Source: Ichthyophis bannanicus (Eukaryota > Chordata > Amphibia > Gymnophiona > Ichthyophiidae). From it: 64,000 nt of DNA. This document shows positions 42,796 through 52,913 of this stretch, piece after piece (position 1 is the stretch's first letter; the number at the start of each line of letters is the position of its first letter). Both the position numbers and the translations under genes were made by a program. The notes under the pieces are model-generated. The model saw only the letters and a program-made list of their open reading frames with translations, made no database searches and was not told where the DNA came from. The stretch is taken from NCBI GenBank assembly GCA_033557465.1, contig CM066041.1, positions 154,169,532 to 154,233,531 on the forward strand, read 5' to 3'.

Positions 42796-43211
42796 CTGCG
42801 ATACCCCACCTCAACCAGATCTCCTCTGCCGCACTCGGCAGCATATAATCTAATAGTATATAGTCATGTATAACTTGTACACCTTGGCAACTAATTCCGT
42901 ACAAATTGTATATAACCATGTATAGTCTGTACACCTTGGCAACTAATTCTGTACAAATTGTATATATGGGGCCCTCCCCCAATCTACTGAAATCAAATGT
43001 ATACCTTGATCTGTGTGCTTTAATCAAATATGTATCGTATCCAAATGCTTGTCCCGTGTTACGTAATCATTGACTAATCAAAATGTAAAACTGAAATCTC
43101 AATGTACCGTACAATACATTATGATTCTGTAAAGTAAACCGCTGCTGATCGTAGGAAGCAGCGGTATACAAGTGTTTACTAAATAAATAAAATAAATAAA
43201 TAAATAAATAA

Positions 43212-43220
43212 ATGGAGCAG
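43212..43220. repeat. L2 target-site duplication, right copy
   Basis: ATGGAGCAG, an exact match to 39544-39552. Confidence 0.88.
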
Positions 43221-44553
43221 CAGCGGGCACTGATGGCCAGCCTGTCTGGTGCATCTTCCCCGACCACCGGGACATCGACATCGACGTCGACCCCGGAGAC
43301 CGAGCCGATACTCGAGTCCATCATGGCTCGGTCGACCTTGGTCGCGGTCTCCCTCGACCTCCCGTTCGGGACCATGGGTGTCGACGCCGGTGCCTCCGGC
43401 GTTGGGGCAGGTGCTCCAGGGCCCCGCGGGGTCGGATCCTGACTCCTCGTCAGACAAGTCCGCCTGGGAGACGGAGGATGAGGAGTCCCCCGACACATTC
43501 AAGACTCGGTGCGTCCCTTCGGACTCACCGCAGTCTGAGCCCCGGAGTAGATCCCCTCCGGAGGACACCCGGTTCTCGGAGTTTGTCCGGGATATGGCCA
43601 CCGCATTGGCTATTCCGGCGGACCCCGAGGAAGAGCCTCGAGCCAAAGAGCTCGAGGCCCTGCAGTATGAATCTCCTCTGAAGGAGGCCTTTACTGTCCC
43701 GGTTCCTCCGATACTGGAACGGCTCCTCTTCCGGATGTGGGAGGCACCGGCCTTGGCGCTGGTTCTAAGCAAGCGAGTCGATTCGATTTATCGACTCCGG
43801 AAGAGCCCTGGCTTTCAGAAGGCGCAGCTCCCACACCATTCCATGGTGGTGGAATCGGCCATGCATCGTCTGCAAAGCCAGAAGATGCACTCCGCGGTGC
43901 CCCCCGGCAGGGAGGCCCGGAACCTCGATGGTATGGGTAGAAAGTGCTTCCAGGGCTCGATGCTTGCTTGCCGTGTCCAGTCTTACCAGCTGTACATGGA
44001 CATGTACTTGCGAGACCTGGCCAAGGAGTTGGCCGGGTTCTCTGCTGGTCTCTCCGGGGAGCCCTTGCAGAGATTCAAGTCCTTGTCCTCGGGGATTCGG
44101 GACTGCTCGAAGTTTATGTCCCGCGCCGCCTACGATGGCTTCGAGGCTTCGGCCCGAGTTGCGGCAGCCGGCATCACGGCTCGATGCCAGGCATGGCTGC
44201 AGTCATCGGACCTCGAGCCATGGGTTCAGGACAAGTTGGTCGATGTCCCTTGCCGAGGTAAAAACCTTTTTGGCAAACCCATGGCCGAGAAGGCCGCACA
44301 GCTCGAGACCGAGCACTTTACAAGGACAAGGCTGTCTAGGAAGACCTCTGCCCCTTCTCACAAGAAGAAGGCCTCGGGTAAGAAGCCCTTTTACCCGAGG
44401 AAGGGCACTGCCTACAAACAGTACCCTCAGTATCAGGCTGCCCAAGCTGCACCCCAGGGTCAGCAAGCCAAGGGGCAGGGTAATGGGCCCCGTAGGCAGA
44501 GGACCCCCAAGCCTCCAGCCCCTGCTCCCACTCAGCAGGGTGGGGTTTTTTGA
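43212..44553 (+). pseudogene. DIRS gag-like ORF, 3' part
   Basis: After the L2 it resumes with MEQQRALMASLSGASS, changes frame near 43380-43440, and then runs open to the stop at 44551-44553. The long part has an acidic Ser-rich stretch (SDKSAWETEDEESPDTF), a hydrophobic helical stretch (FSEFVRDMATALAIP, ILERLLFRMWEAPALA), a conserved QSYQLYMDMYLRDLAKEL region and a Lys/Gln/Pro-rich tail (KKKASGKKPFYPRKG). I recognise it as DIRS gag-like by position and by its twin at 53216-53960, not by a named domain. Confidence 0.78.
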
Positions 44554-44559
44554 CTCCTT

Positions 44560-46463
44560 GAGCGTAGCCTCTCAGTCCCTGCTCTCCCAACCCTGCACAG
44601 GAGGTCGCCTCGCCCTCTTTGCCCACCAGTGGCCCCACTTCACTGGAGACAGTTGGGTGTTAAACATAGTCCACAAGGGCTATGCCCTACACTTTCACCA
44701 ACTGCCTCCGCCATATTTTCCAGGGGAACCTCCAAGGCCTCCCCTGCACACAGACCTTCTCCTTCAAGAGCTTCACGGTCTGTTGGTGGACAGGGCGGTG
44801 GAGCCTGTGCCTCCCCACTTGCAAGGTCACGGATTCTACTCCAGGTATTTCCTGGTGCCCAAAAGGACCGGTGGCCTTCGACCCATTCTGGACCTCAGGA
44901 ACCTCAACAAGTTCCTAGAGAAAGAAAAGTTCAAGATGCTTACTCTTGGAACACTTCTGCCCTACCTCCAGCAGGGAGAGTGGCTATGCTCCTTAGATCT
45001 AAAGGATGCGTACACTCACATTCTCATTCATCCAGACTACAGACAGTACCTCAGGTTCATTGTGGGAGGAAACCATTATCAGTACAGAGTACTGCCTTTT
45101 GGCCTCACCTCCGCTCCCAGGGTATTTACCAAATGCCTGGCAGTGGTGGCGGCCTACCTGAGAAATCAGGGAATCTTTGTCTTCCCCTATCTGGACGACT
45201 GGCTCATCAGGGGTCAGACGTGCCAGAAGGCCAGACAAGCCACCCTCAGAACTATTGCTCTTCTTCAAAGTCTAGGGTTTGTAATAAACTTCGCAAAGTC
45301 CACTTTGCTCCCCTCCTAGAACTTGGAGTTCATAGGAGCAAGGCTCGACTCTCTACTGGCAAAAGCTTTCTTGCCAGAAGACAGAGCACAAAGATTAATA
45401 GCCTTGGCAAACCAGTTTCTCAGCAGGTCACTAGTCTCCGCCAGACTCTGCCTGAGGCTTCTAGGCCACATGGCTTCGACAGTACGTGACCCCCAATGCC
45501 AGGCTCCATATGAGGCCTGCACAGTGGTGCCTTCGGACTCAGTGGTCACAGGCCACAGGCAGCCTCAGGGACAGAATAAGGGTGTCCAGACAATTTCTGA
45601 ACTCCCTCAGCTGGTGGCTGCACCCACCCAATCTACTAAAAGGGGTGCCCTTTCAAATTCCTGGGTACACGGTGGTACTGACCACAGACGCCTCCCTGCA
45701 GGGCTGGGGAGCTCATTGTCTGAACAAGTGCACCCAGGGCCTGTGGTCTCCCTGGGAGGCTACACAGCAGATCAATCTCCTAGAACTCAGAGCTATTCGA
45801 TTAGCACTCAAAGCTTTCTCTCCTACCCTGGCTCATCAATCTGTCCTGGTTCAGACAGACAATCAAGTAGCCATGTTTTATGTGAACAAACAGGGTGGGA
45901 CTGGGTCCAGACTCCTCTGTCGGGAGGCTCAGGACCTTTGTTCTTTTGCCCTCAAGCACAACATGCTCCTCAAGGCTGTGTACCTTCCCAGCCAGGACAA
46001 CTACCTGGCCGACTAGTTGAGCAGGATTCTACAGCCCTACGAGTGGCAGCTGCATCCTTTGGTAGTTCAGAAGATCTTCCTAAAATGGGGCCTCCCCTTG
46101 ATAGATCTCTTCGCCAGTCCACTGAACAAGCAACTGCCGAAGTTCTGCTCCAGGCAACCGCATCCTCTGCGGATAGCAGCGGATGCTTTTCTGATTCCCT
46201 GGTCTCAGGGCCTCCTGTATGCGTTTCCTCCCACTCCCTTGGTGGCCCGAACTCTCTTCAAGATCCTTCAGGACAAGGCCTCGGTCCTGCTGGTAGCTCC
46301 CAGGTGGCCGAGACAGCCTTGGTTCCCACTTGTGCTTCAACTGGCAGTGGATCCCCCACTGCCTCTGGGCTTGCAACCCGACCTCCTCTCACAGGATCAG
46401 GGTTCTCTTCTGCACTCCAATCTCAAAGCTCTCAATTTGATGGCCTGGAGGCTGCAAGGGTAG
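44560..46463 (+). pseudogene. DIRS reverse transcriptase-RNase H
   Basis: It starts in a frame overlapping gag (open from 43928). RT blocks: FYSRYFLVPKRTGGLRPILD, WLCSLDLKDAYTHILIHPDY (first aspartate), YRVLPFGLTSAPRVFTKCL and VFPYLDDWLIRG (YLDD intact, about 45190). A TAG at 45317-45319 interrupts KSTLLPS/NLEFIGARL. A frameshift lies near 45485-45500. RNase H follows in the new frame: VLTTDASLQGWGAH, LLELRAIRLAL and VQTDNQVAMFYVNKQGG, carrying the D-E-D residues. A TAG at 46014-46016 (LAD/LSRIL) is followed by the C-terminal region with LIDLFASPLNKQLPKF and APRWPRQPWFPLV, which is the methyltransferase-like region in some DIRS annotations. It would copy the element RNA. Here it is dead. Confidence 0.92.
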
Positions 46464-47480
46464 TTTTGGCTCCCTGGGGCCTATCTCAGGAAGTTGAGGA
46501 AACAGTCCACTAGAAAAACCTATGCTCTCAAATGGAAAAGGTTTTCTGTGTGGTGTCAGCTACGTACAGAGGATCCCTTCTCCTGTACTGTGCCAGTAGT
46601 GCTTCAGCACTTACTGCACTTGTCCAATCAGGGTCTTAAGTCCAATTTTGTTCGGGTCCACCTCTCAGCTCTAGCAGCTCACCACTCACTGGTGGAAGGA
46701 CATTCTCTGTCGGTTCACCCCTTGGTGTCCCGCTTTCTCAGGGGCTTGCTTTTGCTCAAGCCTCCAATCTGTCCTCCTGCTCCTGAGTGGGAGTTGAATG
46801 TGGTCTTGCAGCAGCTGACTCGCCCACCCTTTGAGCCGATGGCTACTTGCCCTTTACGCTTCCTGTCCTGGAAGACACTCTTCTTGGTAGCCCTTACCTC
46901 GGCTAGGCGAGTGAGTGAGCTTCAGGCACTGGTCTGTGATAGGCCTTACACTCGCTTCTATAGGAACAGGGTAGTCCTTAGGACTCATCCAAAGTTCCTC
47001 CCCAAAGTTGTCTCCTCCTTCCACCTTAACCAAGAGGTGGTTCTTCCAACATTCTTCCCTAGGCCTCATGCAAGCCAGGCTGAAGCAGTTCTGCATACCC
47101 TGGACTGTAGGAGGGCCTTTTCCTTCTACCTTGACTGTACGCAGGGGCATAGAAGGGCTACTCAGCTCTTCATATCTTTTGACCCTAATAAGTTGGGGTT
47201 GGCTGTGTCCAAGCGTACCTTGTCCATCTGGGTTGCTGACTGTATCACCTGGGCTTATAGGGCGGCTGACCTTCCTTTGCAGGGTCGGGTCACGGCCCAC
47301 CGTGTCAGGGCAATGGCTGCCTCAGTGGCTCATCTCCGCTCTGTGCCCTTGGTAGACATCTGCAGGGCTGCAACTTGGTCTTCAAGCCAGACTTTTGCGG
47401 CCCATTACTGTCTGGAGAGGGAGTCCCGTAGGGACAGTGCTTTTGGCCAAGCAGTACTCCGGAATCTCTTTGAGGTTTAG
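46464..47480 (+). CDS. DIRS tyrosine recombinase
   Basis: The frame is open from 46464 to the stop at 47478-47480 and is in the same frame as the RNase H end, separated from it only by TAG 46461-46463. No ATG is seen at the start, so the initiation site is uncertain. N-terminal SAM-like part: STRKTYALKWKRFSVWCQ. Catalytic part: LTSARRVSELQALVCDRP (first Arg), KRTLSIWVADCITWAY, TAHRVRAMAASVAHLRSVPL (H-x-x-R), ICRAATWSSSQTFAAHYCLE with the nucleophile Tyr. All R-H-R-Y positions are present. It would integrate the circular DNA without target duplication. It is the best preserved gene of this element, and a broken twin lies at 54090-55075. Confidence 0.9.
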   Translation, partial: FWLPGAYLRKLRKQSTRKTYALKWKRFSVWCQLRTEDPFSCTVPVVLQHLLHLSNQGLKSNFVRVHLSALAAHHSLVEGHSLSVHPLVSRFLRGLLLLKPPICPPAPEWELNVVLQQLTRPPFEPMATCPLRFLSWKTLFLVALTSARRVSELQALVCDRPYTRFYRNRVVLRTHPKFLPKVVSSFHLNQEVVLPTFFPRPHASQAEAVLHTLDCRRAFSFYLDCTQGHRRATQLFISFDPNKLGLAVSKRTLSIWVADCITWAYRAADLPLQGRVTAHRVRAMAASVAHLRSVPLVDICRAATWSSSQTFAAHYCLERESRRDSAFGQAVLRNLFEV

Positions 47481-47613
47481 GCAACTCCTGCCCTCCTGCC
47501 CTCTGTTGGGCTACCGGTGGAGGTTGTGTCAGTGAAAAGCCTTTCTTTGCAGCTGGGACTAGAGGGAGTCCTCTTGTTCAGCCTGGGTTCCTTGGTAGCC
47601 CAGAGCTAGGGTG

Positions 47614-47714
47614 TCACCCATATGTGAGGACTGACTTCCTGCTTGGTCCTGGAGAAAGAGTAGTTACTCACCTGTAACAGGTGTTCTCCAGGAGCAGCAG
47701 GAATCAGTCCTCAC
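47614..47714. repeat. DIRS internal complementary region (ICR)
   Basis: The first half (TCACCCATATGTGAGGACTG...CTTGGTCCTGGAGAAAG) is complementary to the left extremity 38558-38600. The second half (AGTAGTTACTCACCTGTAAC...GAATCAGTCCTCAC) is complementary to the right extremity 47925-47983. The ICR is thought to template completion of the ends and circle formation in DIRS1. Confidence 0.9.
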
Positions 47715-47804
47715 AACCCTCCCTCCTCCCCTTGGATTTGCAGTTGTACATAGTTTATTTTTCATTTTTGTGTGCTGTTCTTAGCTATGTCATTTGACCG
47801 AGGT

Positions 47805-47935
47805 AAGATGGCACCTTTAGGCGGGAAGGGAACCGCACATGCGTGCCTGCATTCCCAAAGGCTTTCATAGAAAGCTGGGGAAATGCTCCGCTGGGGCTTC
47901 ATCGGCGTCGATGACACCCATATGTGAGGACTGAT
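47805..47935. repeat. DIRS right inverted terminal repeat
   Basis: GTAAGATGGCACCTTTAGGC through CACCCATATGTGAGGACTGA mirrors the left repeat. The right end extends about 45 bp further (GGAGAACACCTGTTACAGGT) than the left one. Confidence 0.93.
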
Positions 47936-47983
47936 TCCTGCTGCTCCTGGAGAACACCTGTTACAGGTGAGTAACTACTCTTT

Positions 47984-49492
47984 ACCAATGGTGTGCCCCA
48001 GGGATCTATCCTTGGTCCGATTCTTTTTAACATCTTTGTTAGTGATATAGCGGAAGGGCTGTCGGGTAAGGTTTGCCTCTTTGCGGATGATACCAAAATC
48101 TGCAATAGAGTAGATACTCAGGAAGGTGTAGATAACATGAGGAGGGATCTAGCTAAGCTTGAAGAATGGTCTAGAATTTGGCAGCTGGGATTTAATGTTA
48201 AAAAATGTAAGGTCATGCATTTGGGCTGCAGCAATCCAAGGGAGCAATATAGTATAGGGGTGAAGTACTTTTGTCCACTAAAGAAGAGCGGGACCTAGGC
48301 GTGGTTGTGTCTGGTGATCTTAAAGTAGCTAAACAGGTAGAAAAGGCGACAGCAAAAGCTAAAAGGATGCTTGGGTGCATACGGAGAAGAATGGCTAGCA
48401 GAAAAAAGGAGGTGATAATGCCTCTGTATAAGTCTTTGGTGTGACCTCATTTGGAGTATAGTGTGCAATTCTGGAGCCCGCACCTTCAAAAGGATGTGAA
48501 TAGGATGGAGTCGGTGCAGAGGGTGGCTACTAAAATGATTAGTGGTCTTCATTATAAAGCATATGAGGACAGACATAAGGATCTTAATATGTACACCTTA
48601 GAGCAGGGGTCACCAACCTCCAGAGGGCCGCGGGCCGCACAGCCGACTACCGGTAGACTCGCGGGCCGCACCCCCTTCTCCCCGCCCCCACCCCCGCGAA
48701 AAAAAACAATGCTCATACCTGTACTTCTGCTTTGAAAATTATTCCATGTCAGCTCCCTCCCTTCTTCTGCAGCCGCGGCTCCCTGCCTCTTAGGGAACCG
48801 CGGCTGTGCTTGTAAAATCATCGCGGAGCCCTTCCTGTCTTGACGGGCTCCGTGCAGCATTGTCCCGCCTCTAAAGGAAGTTGTTTACCACTTCCTTTGG
48901 AGGCGGGACAATGCTGCACGGAGCTCGTCAAGACATGAAGGGCTCCGCGATGATTTTACAAGCACAGCCGCGGTTCCCTAAGAGGCAGGGAGCCGCGGCT
49001 GCAGAAGAAGGAGTCGGTGAGTTTGCCGGTACTTGTAGCAGCATCCTTGGCGGGCCGCACCGGGGTAGAGCCTCGTGGGCTGCACAAAGGGACCTTGCGG
49101 GCCGCAGGTTGGTGACCCCTGCCTTAGAGGAAAGGCGGGATAGAGGTGATATGATTGAGATGTTTAAATACCTCCATGGCATAAATGTTCAGGGAGAGAG
49201 CCTCTTTCAGTTGAAAGAAAGTTCTGCTACGAGGGGACATGGGATGAGGGTGAAGGGAAATAGATTCAGGAGTGATATGCGGAAATATTTCTTTACAGAA
49301 AGAGCAGTGGATCCGTGGAATAGTCTCCCAGTGGAGATGGTAGAGATGAGGACAGTAACTGAATTCAAAAAAGCATGGGACAAACACAGAGGATCTCTAA
49401 AGGTAAAAAGGGGACTGTTGTAGTTGTTGATATGGAAGGACAGACTAGATAGGCCATGTGGTCTTTTTCTGTCGTCATATTTCTATGTTAAC
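47984..49492 (+). mobile_element. CR1-clade LINE, part 2 (RT end, C-terminus, 3' UTR)
   Basis: It resumes the CR1 split at 38557. Frame 47993-48298 reads PQGSILGPILFNIFVSDIAE, CLFADDTKICNRV and [20 protein letters not shown], with both catalytic aspartates. After frameshifts, KRMLGCIRRRMASRKKEV-like and VQFWSPHLQKDVNRMESVQR residues follow. A hAT MITE is inserted at 48604-49121. The C-terminal frame after it reads DMIEMFKYLHGINVQGESLF and FFTERAVDPWNSLPVEMV. The tail at 49440-49492 is GATAGGCCATGTGGTCTTTT...TTTCTATGTT. Confidence 0.9.
48604..49121. mobile_element. hAT MITE with long internal hairpin (518 bp)
   Basis: It is flanked by an exact 8-bp duplication CCTTAGAG (48596-48603 and 49122-49129). 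The ends CAGGGGTCACCAACCT and AGGTTGGTGACCCCTG are inverted repeats. The centre is an inverted repeat of about 120-bp arms (about 48760-48880 and 48895-49015) around a short loop near 48887. No transposase. Confidence 0.93.
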
Positions 49493-49590
49493 AGCTTCAT
49501 TCATTCCTGGAATACAGTGATTAACAAAACTGCAGTATTCATATCACAACGTGCTACGAACCCGCCCCCCCCCCCCCCCCCCCCCCCACA
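49493..49590. other. Spacer with a long C-run
   Basis: Short unassigned DNA ends in a C-homopolymer of about 25 bp (about 49562-49588). Assembly length at this run is doubtful. Confidence 0.6.
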
Positions 49591-49864
49591 ATTTGATTCA
49601 CCTACTCTTACCATCAGATGAGAGTTCAGACTGCTGGAAAGAAGATGGAAACATTCACAAGATGCAACCATCAAGCTACAATTCCTCTCCAAGCAACACG
49701 AATACAATAAGCTGACCAAAAATTGCCAAAAAGAATACTATACCAACATCCTCACAAAATCACTCAACCATCCCAGGGAATTATTCTCCATTGTGTCCTC
49801 CCTTACGAATGACCCCACTTAGACACACCACTCAAACTCAAAAGAACAACTACACCCACAGATC

Positions 49865-50483
49865 ATGGCTGACTTCCTCTGCAACAAGCAAGCCATGATG
49901 CATCCACTACCCCACGAGCCCATACTCCAACAAGATAATCCAACCCAAGCTCACCTCTGGTACACCTTTAGATTAATAACTCAGAAAGAACTAACAGACA
50001 TCATCCATAGTATCAATACAACAACCTCTCCACTCGACTCATGTCCAGTGACATGGATAAAATCCCTTCGCACTGAGTTCATCCCATCTATACTAAAGAT
50101 GCTCCACACTTCTCTCTCTCAAGGACACATACCCCCCACCCTGAAACAAACCTCAGTACAACCCATCCTGAAGAAATCATCATTGGACCAACAGACCCAA
50201 GTTCATATTGACCTAGCCAGTATCCCATTCCTGTCCAAGATAACTGAAAAGACAGTACAACATCAGTTCCAAAACCATGTTGATTCCCATGCTCCCCTGG
50301 ACCCACAGCAACACGGTTTCTGCCCTCAGCATGGCACTGACACTATCTTCACTTCTCTATTTGACACCTTAATCAGAGGTTTAGATAAACCTCAACAAGG
50401 ATTCATTATAATCTTCCTGGACATCAGTGTTGCCTTTGACTCTGTATCACATCACACCCTGCTAACCAGTCTCAGTAACATAG
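49865..50483 (+). pseudogene. L2 RT N-terminal part
   Basis: The frame reads STTTSPLDSCPVTW-like residues near 60, PPTLKQTSVQPILKKSSLD near 100, SIPFLSKITEKTVQHQF near 125, QQHGFCPQHGTDTIF near 150, and the first catalytic aspartate in IIFLDISVAFDSVSHHTLL near 185. It stops inside the inserted tail. Sequence and order match the L2 at 39553. Confidence 0.9.
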
Positions 50484-50900
50484 TAACAGTCTCAGTAACA
50501 TAGTAACATCACCTTTTCACCAAATACTTTCCAGAGAACATAGTAACACAGGCACACTCCATTCACAACTTATCACACCCAAATAGCAACAATCCCATTC
50601 TTTCCATGTAACCTCTGCTATCCCAACAACTCTTCACACCTCTCTCCCTTACCAATACTGCCCCTTTATATACAATGTATCTTCCAAATGTAAATAGTTA
50701 CACTGATTACTATTTGTTCTAAACAAATTACTATTTGTTTTAATTAATTAATTACCCCGGTTTACCCAAGTTATTGTGCCTGTTATATGTATAATACTCA
50801 GATATTGTATTCTGTCTGATGTTTTCTTGTTCTATGTAAACCGCGCTGATTATAAATAGTGCGGTATATAAAAGATGTTAAATAATAATAATAATAATAG
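50484..50900 (+). mobile_element. L2-type 3' tail inserted in an L2 RT
   Basis: It starts with a 20-bp tandem duplication CAGTCTCAGTAACATAGTAA (50469-50488 and 50489-50508), runs through a 3' UTR, then GTAAACCGCGCTGATTATAA, GCGGTATATAAAAG and a (AAT)n tail to 50900. After it the host L2 RT frame resumes (GCATCCACAACACC). Confidence 0.85.
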
Positions 50901-51637
50901 GCATCCACAACACCACTTTAAACTGGTTCACATCCTACCACTTGGATAGAATGCTACAAGTAAAAGTCGGATCCCTCAAATCCAAACATTTCAACATAAA
51001 ACAAGGCATACTAGGCATGAACAAGGGATCAGCCCTATCTGCCCTTTTATTTAACATCTACATGCAGCCTATTTGCAACCTTCGAAAACAATGGAACATA
51101 CACTTTCATCTATATTCAGACAACAACATGTTCTATATGCCCTTCCACACACTCACCCCTGACTTTTCAGTCATATCAGACTGCTTCCAGACAGTAACAA
51201 AACAACTTGCAGAACTAAATCTAGTAGTGAACAACAAGACAGAAGCACTACTAATCTACACAGACTCAACTTTCATTCCACCAGAGAAACTCATACTCCA
51301 ACATACAAAGATTAACATAAAAAAGGAAGTAAAATACCTCGGCATAACTCTGGACAACAACCTTAACATGCTCTCTCACATCAAGAGATCAGCCAATATT
51401 GCATACCTGAAACTTAAATCCCTCCGACAACTATGTCCTATTCTCCAAGACAACGATTATAGAGCGGTTTTTCAGGCCATCATCACATCCCACCTTGATT
51501 ATGGCAACATACTCTATCAAGGACTACCGAAGCAGGCAATATATCCACTCCAATTAGTGCAAAACACTGCTGCTAGAATCCTAACAGGCACATCTGCTTC
51601 ATGTCCTTACCTTAATACACAAAGTCCATTAACTTAA
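50901..51637 (+). pseudogene. L2 RT C-terminal part
   Basis: Frame 50942-51637 reads DRMLQVKVGSLKSKHFNIKQ, GMNKGSALSALLFNIYMQPI, then FHLYSDNNMFYM, where the usual YADD is YSDN, so the second catalytic aspartate is lost. Next come KTEALLIYTDSTFI, VKYLGITLDNNLNMLSHIKR, SHLDYGNILYQGLPKQAI and QLVQNTAARILTG. It ends by a frameshift near 51600, and the remaining C-terminus is traceable in broken frames to about 51930. Confidence 0.88.
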
Positions 51638-52182
51638 TACACCAAAGTTCTACACAATGAATCTGCTTCATGCTTACTCTTGCTCCTTTCAAAACTAAAC
51701 TCTACCAGACCACGTAGATCCAACACAGTAAACATCCTAAGCATCCCAGCACAAAAGAAAAAATGCACTCAATCCACATGCAATCATGCCTTCTCCCTCG
51801 ATGCCCCCTCTATTTGGAACGCCCTCCCCCCGGTCTAAGAGGCTGTAATGACCATTCCGAATTCCGCAAAAAGCTAAAAACCTTTCGCTTTTCTGAATAC
51901 TACTCGCTGCCCCCTTAAACCCCAGAAACCCTTCTTACTCCTAATTAACTCTTATTACACAAACAAAATCCCCTCTACTCCCTCCTCATTCCCCCCTCCT
52001 ACATACCCCTATCCTAACCCCCCTAATTAATGTAAATAGTTCTATTCAAATGTTCAACCATTGTTAAAATTGTTTTTTGTGTTCCATGTAAAACAGCTGT
52101 AAACACACTGTTACTTTTGTTCATTGTAAACCGTTTTGAATTGCAGAAAAACGGTATATAAAAAAATGTTAAATAAATAAAT

Positions 52183-52497
52183 GTCTCGAGGATCTAATTA
52201 CAAGAAGAACCACAACAAGGCCCAGAAGATCAGTAAACCGGAAACTTCTTACTATCTTCCCCCTTCAGAACCAAATGTACGCAGCAAACAAGCAACAGAA
52301 CCTACTCACTATATGCCCCTATGATTTGGAACGCGCTACCAGAAACCATCAGATATACACAGTCTCCACAAGAAAAGAAGAAACTGCTAAAAACACATCT
52401 ATTCACTGAACATTTTGGTCCAATGACATTACTTAACACTGTATACCATATCCCTTTCACTCACTGTTGTTTAGCCCCCCATATTTAACTCCAAGTT
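52183..52497 (+). pseudogene. L2 ORF2 C-terminal scrap
   Basis: MIWNALPETIRYTQSPQEK followed by KLLKTHLFTEHF (about 52322-52415) is an L2 ORF2 end. It is joined directly to the preceding L2 tail on one side and to a DIRS end at 52498 on the other. Confidence 0.75.
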
Positions 52498-52913
52498 TCT
52501 CCAGGAACAAGCAGGAAATCAGTCCTCACTTATGGGTGACGTCGGCACCAACGGAGCCCATGCAGAGCAATTCCCCAGCTTTCAAAGAAAGCCTTTGGGA
52601 TTGCTGCCATGCATGCGTGGTAATCTTCCCTTCCAAGGGTGCCATCTTGCTCAGTCTCCCTTTTTCCACAGAGCCCTTCGGACGCACGTCCTTGTCCCTC
52701 GGAAAAAGTGTTTCGTTTTTCAGCCTGTAAGCCAACTGTTTTCCAGTTGCACCGGTCCTCTACCCATCCCCCCCTGCTCTACCTTTTTAGAGCCTTAGGG
52801 GACGTTTTTCTTCGCTTTTTTGCCTTTAACAGGCTTCATGACCTTTTTTCCTCCGACCGCTGGCCGTTTGGGTCTTTGACCTCGTGGGGGCCATTTTTGC
52901 CCCTATGGCCACC

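Larger units (their letters stand above)
39553..43211 (+). mobile_element. L2-clade LINE inserted in DIRS gag
   Basis: This 3.66-kb element has a 9-bp target duplication ATGGAGCAG. It carries endonuclease and RT in one long ORF, a second frame for the RT C-terminus, a 3' UTR with GTAAACCGCTGCTGATCGTA and GCGGTATACAAG, and a (TAAA)n tail ending at 43211. An L2-type 3' tail has inserted into its RT at 41745. It is the most complete L2 in the window. Confidence 0.93.
38558..47983 (+). mobile_element. DIRS1-like retrotransposon (tyrosine-recombinase type)
   Basis: The element is 9.4 kb including a 3.66-kb L2 insertion. It has inverted terminal repeats (38583-38716 and 47805-47935) and an internal complementary region (47614-47714) joining sequences complementary to both extreme ends. 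Its order is gag, RT/RNase H, tyrosine recombinase. There is no integrase or protease and no target duplication (only an ambiguous TTT at both edges), as known for DIRS elements, which are thought to insert through a circular intermediate. The recombinase looks intact, but RT and gag are broken. Confidence 0.94.
49591..52182 (+). mobile_element. L2-clade LINE, interrupted copy
   Basis: It begins in the endonuclease-RT linker (LLERRWKHSQ-like residues, about 49625) and runs to the 3' signature GTAAACCGTTTTGAATTGCA, ACGGTATATAAAAAAATG and TAAATAAAT at 52182. It is 5'-truncated at the C-run. An L2-type tail has inserted at 50484-50900. Several stops and frameshifts. Confidence 0.9.

Noticed and set aside
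43249..43498. Frames antisense to the DIRS gag-like gene (43067-43772 minus)
   Set aside because: GC-rich shadows of gag. They run into the L2 tail and have no independent support.
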